Below are positions 14,074-19,462 of a stretch of 19,462 bases of DNA, piece after piece. Source of the stretch: Niastella sp. (GTDB lineage Bacteria; Bacteroidota; Bacteroidia; Chitinophagales; Chitinophagaceae). The first letter of the stretch is position 1. Every line of letters begins with the position of its first letter. A program made the translations under genes and the position numbers. The notes under the pieces are model-generated. The model worked only from the letters and a program-made list of their open reading frames with translations. It searched no databases and was not told the DNA's origin. The stretch is from positions 1-19,462 of the forward strand of contig JAJKIL010000051.1 in the NCBI GenBank assembly GCA_021154515.1. The letters run 5' to 3'.

Positions 14074-16587
14074 ATGCCTATTAGACCGCTTAAAATCCTG
14101 TTGCTGATTCTGTTGACCCAAAGCACAATAGCCCAAACCAGGATACTGAAAGGAATTGTAAAAGATGCTCATAGCGACGAACGTATCCCTTTTGCCTCTA
14201 TGCAGTTCCAGAAACAAAAGACCGGCAAACTCAGCGATTCGGCAGGATCATTCATCTTTCATTTTAACGAATGGCCTTCTGACACCCTCATCATTTCTTA
14301 TGTAGGCTATCAGGATTTTAAACTACCATTCGATAGCTTTTTATTGTCCCGTGCTAAAAACAATGTTTTAGACATCAGCGTCCTGATGGAACGTGGCAAT
14401 TTTGCTGCAGTGGTGGTTAAAAAGAAAATTGATCGGGGCCTGCTGATGTGGAAACGTATTGTGAAACACAAACCGCAGAACGACCGTTACCGCTTTCACA
14501 ATTTCTCCTATGAACTGTATAACAAACTGGAAGTAGACCTCAAGAACATCAAAAGAGAAAAATGGGAGAACCTGCCCTTCATCAGGAAGTTTAATTTTGT
14601 GCTGAATAACATCGATACCACGGAGGAAGGGGTCCCCTATTTACCGGTGTATATTACAGAAGCAATCTCTGATTACTACTTCCAAAAAACGCCCCTGCGC
14701 CGCCGTGAAGTGTTTAGAGGCACCAAAACCATGGGGGTGAACAATGAAAGTGTTTCGAAATTATTGGGCGGTATTGACCAAAACGTAAACTTTTACGCCA
14801 ACTTCATACCCGTATTCGACAAACAGTTTGTAAGTCCTATCAGCGATAACGGCGATGCGTTCTATAATTACAAAGTGCTGGACTCGCAATTTGTAAACGG
14901 CCGCCGGCTTATTCACTTCTTCTTTATTCCCAAACACAAAGGGCAAAACACATTTGAAGGTGATTGCTGGGTACATGATACCACCTTTGCCGTGCAAAAG
15001 ATGAACCTTCGCCTTGGTAAAGATGCTAACCTGAACTACGTAAACCGGCTTAGTTTGATCCAGGAATTCAGTATGCTCAACGACAGCACCTGGTTCCTTA
15101 CCAGAGATAAATTTGTGGTTGATCTTTCCCTGCTTTCCGGTGAAAAAGAAAAAGTGTTATCGGCCATTGGCAGAAAAACCACCACCTATAAAAACATTGT
15201 TGTTAATGATACGTCGGTAACCCATGAGCTGGCCAAAAACAAGCTCATTGAAGAAACCATTTTTCCGCCTCAGGCCAACAATGCGCCCGATTCTTTTTGG
15301 GTACAAAACCGCCACGAAGAGTTAAGCCCTACTGAAAAGAAATTATACCAAACCATCGATACACTGTTAAAACTGCCGGCCTTTCAACGGGCAATAAAAA
15401 CAGTGAATTTTCTGGCAACGGGCTACCTTGATATTGGCAAATTTGAGATTGGACCCTGGTACAACTGGCTCTACGCAAACACCCTGGAGGGCACGCGCTT
15501 CCGCTTTGACCTTGGTACCAATGAAAAAATGTTCAAGAAATTGTATTTACACGGGTACCTGGCCTATGGAACAAAAGACCAGCAATTTAAGTACGAAGGG
15601 GATTTCCTGTATTTGTTCAAGAAAAATCCCAGGACATACATTGCGGCCAAGTATTCAAAAGACCTCGATTACGGGCAGAACTATTTAGATGAAGTAAGCC
15701 AGGATAACATTTTTGCATTAACCATCAGAAAGAATGGTGTTCCTATTAAGTTCATGAAGACCGAATTAATGCAGATGGATCTGTTCAAGGAATGGCATTC
15801 CGGTTTATCGGTTACCCTTACCGGTTCACGCAGGTTATACAATCCTTTGTTGAACCTGCCCGAAAAAGAGATCTTTAATGATGGCAACGGCGCCACAGAA
15901 CCCTTAAATACCTTTGAAACTTCGGTACAGCTTCGTTGGGCATACCTGGAAAAGTTTCTGGATGGAGATTTTTACCGCTATAGTCTGGGCAGTCCCTATC
16001 CTATTTTATCTTTTAAATATACACGTGGTATTAAGGGCGTATTGAACAGCCATTATGATTACAGTAAAATAAGCGGTAGTGTTTCTGACTATTTGAAAAT
16101 ATCGCCCTATGGCAATTTGTACTATAGTGTATTTGCCGGTAAAACATTTGGCACGCTGCCTTTTATGTTGCTGGATGTAGCGCCCGGTAATGAAATTTAC
16201 TACTATAACAAGTATGCCTATAGCTTAATGAACCGCTGGCAATACCTGCATGATAAATATGCGGGGTTTAATTTTGAACATAATATCGGGTCAGGCATTT
16301 TCCGGTTTACAAAGCTTACGCGCCGGTTAAAATTCCGTCAGTTTTATACTGTGAAAGGTTTGTGGGGCAGCCTGAGTGAACAAAACAGGGCATTGAACAT
16401 GCCTGCCGGCTCTACATATACCTTTCAATCACTGGATGGAAAAACATACATGGAAATTGGTACTGGTGTAGATAATATCTTTAAAGTGTTGCGGTTTGAT
16501 TTTGTTTGGCGGGTATTACCTCAACCCCTGCCCGAAGCAGCCTCCCAACGTTTTGGCGTGTTTGGAAGTTTCAGACTGCAATTCTAA
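14074..16587 (+). CDS. DUF5686 outer-membrane protein with carboxypeptidase-regulatory-like domain
   Basis: This 837-residue protein has a signal peptide (residues 1-20, ending STIAQ). A CarboxypepD_reg-like domain at about 23-100 has the usual ILKGIVKDAHSDERIPFASMQF, GKLSDSAGSFIF and DTLIISYVGYQDF pattern. From about residue 120 the sequence fits DUF5686: the VVVKKKIDRGLLMWKRIVKHKPQNDRYRFHNFSYELYNKLEVDL region, then about 450 residues of alternating beta strands ending in Phe (FRLQF), typical of an outer-membrane barrel. The family is abundant in Bacteroidota. It looks like a TonB-dependent receptor without a plug or TonB box, and its function is unknown. It forms a single-gene unit with a promoter-like box upstream and a terminator at 16646-16671. 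Confidence 0.9.
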   Translation: MPIRPLKILLLILLTQSTIAQTRILKGIVKDAHSDERIPFASMQFQKQKTGKLSDSAGSFIFHFNEWPSDTLIISYVGYQDFKLPFDSFLLSRAKNNVLDISVLMERGNFAAVVVKKKIDRGLLMWKRIVKHKPQNDRYRFHNFSYELYNKLEVDLKNIKREKWENLPFIRKFNFVLNNIDTTEEGVPYLPVYITEAISDYYFQKTPLRRREVFRGTKTMGVNNESVSKLLGGIDQNVNFYANFIPVFDKQFVSPISDNGDAFYNYKVLDSQFVNGRRLIHFFFIPKHKGQNTFEGDCWVHDTTFAVQKMNLRLGKDANLNYVNRLSLIQEFSMLNDSTWFLTRDKFVVDLSLLSGEKEKVLSAIGRKTTTYKNIVVNDTSVTHELAKNKLIEETIFPPQANNAPDSFWVQNRHEELSPTEKKLYQTIDTLLKLPAFQRAIKTVNFLATGYLDIGKFEIGPWYNWLYANTLEGTRFRFDLGTNEKMFKKLYLHGYLAYGTKDQQFKYEGDFLYLFKKNPRTYIAAKYSKDLDYGQNYLDEVSQDNIFALTIRKNGVPIKFMKTELMQMDLFKEWHSGLSVTLTGSRRLYNPLLNLPEKEIFNDGNGATEPLNTFETSVQLRWAYLEKFLDGDFYRYSLGSPYPILSFKYTRGIKGVLNSHYDYSKISGSVSDYLKISPYGNLYYSVFAGKTFGTLPFMLLDVAPGNEIYYYNKYAYSLMNRWQYLHDKYAGFNFEHNIGSGIFRFTKLTRRLKFRQFYTVKGLWGSLSEQNRALNMPAGSTYTFQSLDGKTYMEIGTGVDNIFKVLRFDFVWRVLPQPLPEAASQRFGVFGSFRLQF

Positions 16588-16645
16588 TGGTGAGTTGTGA
16601 GTAGTAAATGGTGAGTATAAATACAGCTAAGAAATAATAATAATG

Positions 16646-16671
16646 ATCCCGACTTCGGTCGGGATTTTTTT
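16646..16671 (+). terminator. Intrinsic terminator of the DUF5686 gene
   Basis: Stem ATCCCGAC (16646-16653) pairs with GTCGGGAT (16658-16665), closed by a TTCG loop between C and G, the exceptionally stable C(UUCG)G tetraloop. Seven T residues follow (16665-16671). It lies 58 bp after the stop at 16587. Confidence 0.93.
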
Positions 16672-16723
16672 ATTTAGAGGTGATTGTTCGATTCTTCGAC
16701 TACGCTCAAGGCGCTCAGGATTT

Positions 16724-16754
16724 AAAAAAACAGGTGCCGTAGAAACGGCTCCTG
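16724..16754 (-). terminator. Orphan minus-strand intrinsic terminator
   Basis: CAGGTGCCGT (16731-16740) pairs with ACGGCTCCTG (16745-16754) with a single T-T mismatch around an AGAA loop. On the minus strand it is followed by seven T residues (the A-run 16724-16730). No minus-strand gene ends here; the nearest one upstream stops at 17288 and has its own terminator. Confidence 0.65.
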
Positions 16755-16974
16755 GTAAAGTGTAATTTGCGATACTTCACAAAGAAAAAGAACTACGATA
16801 ATTTGCTAATGCCCGATTGAAATTCAGGGGAAATTTCAATTTGCCGGATCAGTAACGGACTATCACTAATTAAAACAGTAAAACGACAGGTTGGTACTAA
16901 AAAGAAATGAAAAAAATTTATCATATTGATTCTAATCAACTGAAACGCAGGAAAGATTGACCATTCTACATAAA

Positions 16975-17043
16975 TAAAAAAGGGCGATTAGAAAATCGCC
17001 CCGCAGGTCATGCCCTCAAAGCTATTGCATAGACCTTGTTTAA
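16975..17043 (-). ncRNA. Candidate small RNA of about 70 nt
   Basis: On the minus strand an exact TAnnTTTG box (17050-17057) predicts a start near 17043. About 8 nt later, a hairpin forms between GGTC-ATG (17006-17012) and CAT-A-GACC (17028-17035). Then GGGCGATT (16982-16989) pairs with AATCGCCC (16994-17001) around a 4-nt loop, followed by a run of six to seven T residues: a classical intrinsic terminator. No frame of useful length lies within, and the nearest upstream gene has its own terminator at 17229-17260. A second exact -7-like box inside the first hairpin (17017-17024) is less likely to be used because the RNA would be only about 35 nt. I recognise no named RNA family. Confidence 0.5.
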
Positions 17044-17049
17044 CTTCGT

Positions 17050-17057
17050 CAAAAGTA
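17050..17057 (-). promoter_or_regulatory. Candidate -7 box of the small RNA
   Basis: TACTTTTG on the minus strand matches TAnnTTTG exactly. The upstream region is A/T-rich and lacks a clear TTTG near -33, so the promoter call rests on the -7 box and on the hairpin-terminator unit that follows it. Confidence 0.4.
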
Positions 17058-17228
17058 TTATACAGTTTTTTAAATAAATAATTTTTTAGACGAGCAGCAG
17101 TATTTTAACAAATAAGTCATCCCAAACACCATATTCAGCGACACAGATTGTGTGTAAAAAAGACACTTTAAATTGGATTTAATCTACTCAACCGATTGAG
17201 TACTCATTTTTTATCTTTTATACCATAA

Positions 17229-17260
17229 TAAAAAAGCCGGCAGCTTAAAAAAAGCTGCCG
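17229..17260 (-). terminator. Intrinsic terminator of the DUF4399 lipoprotein gene
   Basis: CGGCAGCTT (17238-17246) pairs with AAGCTGCCG (17252-17260) around an A5 loop. On the minus strand it is followed by TTTTTTATTAT. It lies 28 bp past the stop at 17288. Confidence 0.92.
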
Positions 17261-17287
17261 TCTAAATTATTTCTTACGTATACGTTA

Positions 17288-17797
17288 TTACTGTACAGTT
17301 ACTGTAACTGATGAAGCCAGTTTACCACCGTATGAACGATGGATACCATCGGCATACTGCAGCGTAAGCTTGTGCTCACCAGGCGTTAATTTCAGTTCTG
17401 CTTCTTTTTGAGCATTACCAAAATGCAGGTGAGTTGAATCTTTAGGTACAACAGTTCCTAAAGCCAGAGAATCACCATTATCGATCAAAATATGGTGGTG
17501 CCCAGAAGCAGGTTTTATAACACCGGCTGAATCCAGTGCAATACCTGATACACCCATTTGTACTTTAAACGGAGATTTAATTTTCTGGCCATTTTTCAGG
17601 TTCTTGAAAAATACTTTGGCGCCAGCGGGAATTTCGGGCACCGCTGGTACTGAAGCAACAGTATCAGTCGCTTTGTGTGTAGTATCCATAGAAGCAGAGG
17701 CAGAAGTATCAGTAGCAGTTTCTCCTGTTTTGGAACCGCTATCGTTACAAGCAACCATGCCTAAAAACAGAAAAGGAATAAGACCAATTTTACGCAT
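17288..17797 (-). CDS. DUF4399 domain lipoprotein
   Basis: This 169-residue protein starts with a lipoprotein signal peptide (MRKIGLIPFLFLGMVAC; lipidated Cys17). A Ser/Thr/Asp/Ala-rich linker (18-58) tethers the globular domain. Residues 62-169 match DUF4399: VFFKNLKNGQKIKSPFKVQMGVSGI, SGHHHILID (His100-His102), THLHFGNAQKEAEL and PGEHKLTLQYADGIHRS. The clustered, conserved histidines suggest metal binding, but no function is established. Homologues are sometimes misnamed RodA. It should be anchored to a membrane facing the periplasm. It has its own promoter-like box (17860-17867), a leader of about 55 nt and its own terminator. Confidence 0.9.
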   Translation of the reverse strand: MRKIGLIPFLFLGMVACNDSGSKTGETATDTSASASMDTTHKATDTVASVPAVPEIPAGAKVFFKNLKNGQKIKSPFKVQMGVSGIALDSAGVIKPASGHHHILIDNGDSLALGTVVPKDSTHLHFGNAQKEAELKLTPGEHKLTLQYADGIHRSYGGKLASSVTVTVQ

Positions 17798-17859
17798 AAA
17801 CTATTTTTGAAGTGATGAAATAAAGATCAATCCATCCCCACCTATATCAAACAACTGCG

Positions 17860-17890
17860 CAAATTTAAAGGTATATAATTGATATATACC
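17860..17890 (-). promoter_or_regulatory. -7 box with an adjacent perfect inverted repeat (operator or weak terminator)
   Basis: TAAATTTG (17860-17867, minus strand) matches TAnnTTTG exactly and would start transcription near 17853 for the DUF4399 gene. Directly upstream, GGTATATA (17870-17877) and TATATACC (17883-17890) form a perfect 8-bp inverted repeat with a 5-bp spacer, inside the -33/-7 interval. This is a good position for a regulator site. Alternatively, since TTTAAATTT follows the repeat on the minus strand, it may be a weak terminator of the aminotransferase gene. Confidence 0.5.
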
Positions 17891-17923
17891 TAATTGCCTG
17901 CTTATTAACAATCAAAAAACCGG

Positions 17924-19108
17924 CTATTGCACCGCATCCAGTACCTGCAGGATCGTTCTGACAGCCTTTTTTATTTCTTTGGCCGAAATGGTAAGCGGCG
18001 GGGCAACCCGCATACATTCAGGGGCAAACAGGAACCAGTCGGTCAGAATGCCCTGCTGCAAACAGCCATCGATCACTCTTTTATTTATATCGAAACTTTC
18101 AAATTCAACGGCGATCAGCAGCCCGTTGGCCCGTACCTTTTTAATTAACGGGTGTTGCAACATTTCAACAAACAACGCCGCTTTATGGGCTACCTGCCCT
18201 ACTATTTCTTCCTTCAACAGCACTTTTAATGCCGCCAGTCCGGCTGCACAGCAAACGGGGTGGCCGCCAAAGGTGGTAATATGGCCAAGAACCGGGTTTT
18301 CGGTAAATACCTCCATTAGCTTTTTATCGGCCACAAAAGCGCCCAGGGGCATGCCGCCGCCCAGTGCCTTCCCCATTAAAACAATATCGGGCACCACGTT
18401 AAACTGTTCAAATCCCCATAGCGTACCGGTTCGGCCAAAGCCGGCCTGGATTTCATCCAGTACCAATAAAGTGCCGGTTTCCTTACATTTCTTTTCCAGG
18501 GCCGCCATCCATTGGGGGGAGGGCGCCACCACCCCGCGTTCGGCCTGAATGGTTTCGGCAAAAACACAGGCAGTTTGGGTAGTTATTTCGTTCAACGATT
18601 CAAAAACGTCGTACTCCAGGTGCAATACATCGGGCAACAGGGGCCTGAAGGCATTGCGCCAGTATTCGTCGCCCATAATGCTTAAAGCGCCCTGGGTTGA
18701 ACCGTGGTAGCTTTTATTGAAGGCAATGATCTGCGTGCGGTTGGTGACCCGTTTGGCCAGTTTCATAGCCCCTTCGGTGGCTTCCGCCCCGGAATTGGTA
18801 AAATATACCGAATTCAGCGAGGGCGGCAAATAATCGGTTAGCCATTTGGCATATTGCACCTGGGGTGTTTCAATCATTTCGCCATATACCAACAGGTGCA
18901 TATAGTCGTCAACCTGTTTTTTGATGGCTTTTACCACCTTTGGATGCCGGTGGCCAACATTGCACACACTGATACCGGCAATGAGGTCGAGGTATTTTTT
19001 GCCGGCAGCATCAACCAACGTGCTTCCCTTTGCTTTCACGATCTCCAGTGCCAACGGAGCGGGGGAAGTTTGGGCTACGTGCCGGAGAAATAATTCGCGT
19101 TTATTCAT
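17924..19108 (-). CDS. Class-III pyridoxal-phosphate aminotransferase
   Basis: This 394-residue protein has the complete class-III (fold type I) aminotransferase signature. It carries DLIAGISVCNVGHRHP near residue 41, SGAEATEGAMKLAKR near 110 (phosphate binding), AFNKSYHGST with the ring-stacking Tyr-His pair, and LVLDEIQAGFGRTG with Asp218 (cofactor N1 contact). MGKALGGGMPLGAF follows, with Lys247 as the Schiff-base lysine. Relatives include acetylornithine, ornithine, 4-aminobutyrate and succinyl-diaminopimelate aminotransferases; database entries of this type are often just called aspartate aminotransferase family. No arginine or other pathway gene lies nearby, so the substrate is not assigned. 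It appears to be a single-gene unit and probably acts in the cytosol. Confidence 0.93.
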   Translation of the reverse strand: MNKRELFLRHVAQTSPAPLALEIVKAKGSTLVDAAGKKYLDLIAGISVCNVGHRHPKVVKAIKKQVDDYMHLLVYGEMIETPQVQYAKWLTDYLPPSLNSVYFTNSGAEATEGAMKLAKRVTNRTQIIAFNKSYHGSTQGALSIMGDEYWRNAFRPLLPDVLHLEYDVFESLNEITTQTACVFAETIQAERGVVAPSPQWMAALEKKCKETGTLLVLDEIQAGFGRTGTLWGFEQFNVVPDIVLMGKALGGGMPLGAFVADKKLMEVFTENPVLGHITTFGGHPVCCAAGLAALKVLLKEEIVGQVAHKAALFVEMLQHPLIKKVRANGLLIAVEFESFDINKRVIDGCLQQGILTDWFLFAPECMRVAPPLTISAKEIKKAVRTILQVLDAVQ

Positions 19109-19124
19109 AATCCCGGCAAAGATA

Positions 19125-19146
19125 CCCCCTAACCCCCTAAAGGGGG
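19125..19146. repeat. CCCCCTAA direct/inverted repeat element
   Basis: CCCCCTAA occurs twice in tandem (19125-19132 and 19133-19140), and CCCCC-TAAA-GGGGG (19133-19146) is a short hairpin. The sequence resembles a C-run/TAAA/G-run intergenic element common in Bacteroidota spacers (from memory, not searched). It lies between divergent genes and has no T-tract. Confidence 0.55.
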
Positions 19147-19247
19147 AATTCCGGTTCCCATAATGTCATTGGCCGTTTTTACTTTTCACGACTTGCATGC
19201 GAATTATTAGGATATTTGTTGCTCAGACTCTTTAAAACCTAACTACT

Positions 19248-19462
19248 ATGCCAGTAATCTTACACGTTGAAGGGGTTTACCCCAAATTTGGAAGTAATAT
19301 ATTTATTGCTCCTAATGCTACCATCGTTGGCAATGTTGAAATGGGCGATGACTGCAGTGTTTGGTTCAATGCGGTGGTACGAGGCGATGTAAACGCCATT
19401 CGTATGGGAAATAAAGTAAATGTGCAGGACGGGGCCATTATTCACTGTACCTATAAACGCAC
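19248..19462 (+). CDS. Gamma-class carbonic anhydrase family protein, N-terminal part (3' end outside window)
   Basis: Seventy-one codons are visible from the ATG at 19248 and the frame is open to the window edge. The sequence has left-handed beta-helix hexapeptides (IFIAPNATIVGNVEMGDDCSVWFNAVVRGDVN) and the gamma-carbonic anhydrase hallmark residues: Arg and Asp in VVRGD, Gln and Asp in NVQDG, and the first zinc-ligand His in IHC. The two further His ligands would lie beyond the window. Family members are trimeric; some hydrate carbon dioxide, and others are annotated as hexapeptide acyltransferases or PaaY-like proteins without tested activity. It is transcribed divergently from the aminotransferase gene; no clear promoter was found. 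Confidence 0.92.
   Translation, partial: MPVILHVEGVYPKFGSNIFIAPNATIVGNVEMGDDCSVWFNAVVRGDVNAIRMGNKVNVQDGAIIHCTYKR

Larger units (their letters stand above)
16672..17228. other. Gene-poor spacer with several hairpins
   Basis: No convincing coding frame lies between the DUF5686 terminator and the terminator of the DUF4399 gene. It contains two minus-strand terminator-like hairpins (16724-16754 and 16975-17001), a candidate small RNA, a 9-bp inverted repeat ATTGAAATT/AATTTCAAT (16816-16824 and 16832-16840), and a 7-bp hairpin TACTCAA/TTGAGTA (17185-17202) followed after four bases by a T-run, which could be a weak plus-strand terminator. A segment at 16691-16719 (TTCTTCGACTACGCTCAAGG and following bases) looks like a dispersed intergenic repeat. 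Confidence 0.5.

Noticed and set aside
16907..16960. 17-codon plus-strand frame MKKIYHIDSNQLKRRKD in the gene-poor spacer
   Set aside because: It starts with a plausible ATG after an A-rich stretch, but it is too short to support, has no exact promoter box, and overlaps hairpin-forming sequence; no recognisable peptide family.
17017..17024. Second exact TAnnTTTG box (minus strand) as promoter
   Set aside because: It lies inside the first hairpin of the candidate small RNA and would give a transcript of only about 35 nt, essentially just the terminator.
17979..18548. 189-codon frame on the plus strand
   Set aside because: It lies wholly antisense to the well-supported class-III aminotransferase and has low-complexity, Ser/Pro-rich composition typical of a shadow frame.

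Overview
The window looks like chromosome of a Bacteroidota species, most likely Chitinophagaceae (Niastella/Chitinophaga-like). This rests on recognised families (DUF5686/carboxypeptidase-regulatory outer-membrane protein, TolB-like propeller/barrel protein, DUF4173, DUF1361, DUF4399), on several promoter-like TAnnTTTG boxes with no Shine-Dalgarno sequences, and on intergenic repeat families of a kind common in that group. The genus is inference. I saw no tRNA, rRNA, transposase, phage gene or CRISPR array.

Layout: (1) 1-420, the 3' end of a cytochrome c peroxidase/MauG-type dihaem protein, then a minus-strand terminator and a secreted coiled-coil protein (526-1200, minus). (2) A motif-rich 228-bp divergent spacer, then a Wzx/MOP-type polysaccharide flippase (1479-2990, plus) whose 3' end overlaps by 8 bp the convergent MBL-fold hydrolase (2983-3621, minus). 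(3) A very large outer-membrane protein with a gluzincin-like N-terminus, a TolB-like propeller and a C-terminal beta-barrel (3695-7237, plus), closed by a strong bidirectional terminator. (4) A compact minus-strand run of eight genes from 13387 down to 7395: 6-TM protein, winged-helix regulator, 4-TM protein, B12-binding radical SAM enzyme, DUF4173 membrane protein, 4-TM protein, diacylglycerol/undecaprenol kinase, DUF1361 membrane protein. (5) A 665-bp non-coding stretch of degenerate heptanucleotide repeats and dispersed repeats. (6) A DUF5686-type outer-membrane protein (14074-16587, plus) with a C(UUCG)G terminator. (7) A 700-bp gene-free stretch (16588-17287) that nevertheless carries two minus-strand intrinsic terminators and a candidate small RNA. 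(8) A DUF4399 lipoprotein and a class-III PLP aminotransferase (both minus), then the start of a gamma-carbonic anhydrase (plus, cut by the window end).

The genes share an envelope theme: flippase, two large outer-membrane barrels, a lipid kinase and several membrane proteins. The most notable signal is a pair of near-identical palindromic sites (13389-13411 and 12369-12391; ACTTTG-N3-TACAAAG-N2-CTTTT on the minus strand) lying immediately before the start codons of the first and third genes of the eight-gene run, on either side of the winged-helix regulator gene. This suggests a self-regulated membrane/lipid operon. The second is a promoter-hairpin-terminator unit at about 16975-17057 (minus) that fits a roughly 70-nt small RNA. 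No function in this window is experimentally shown; family calls are from reading the translated sequence.
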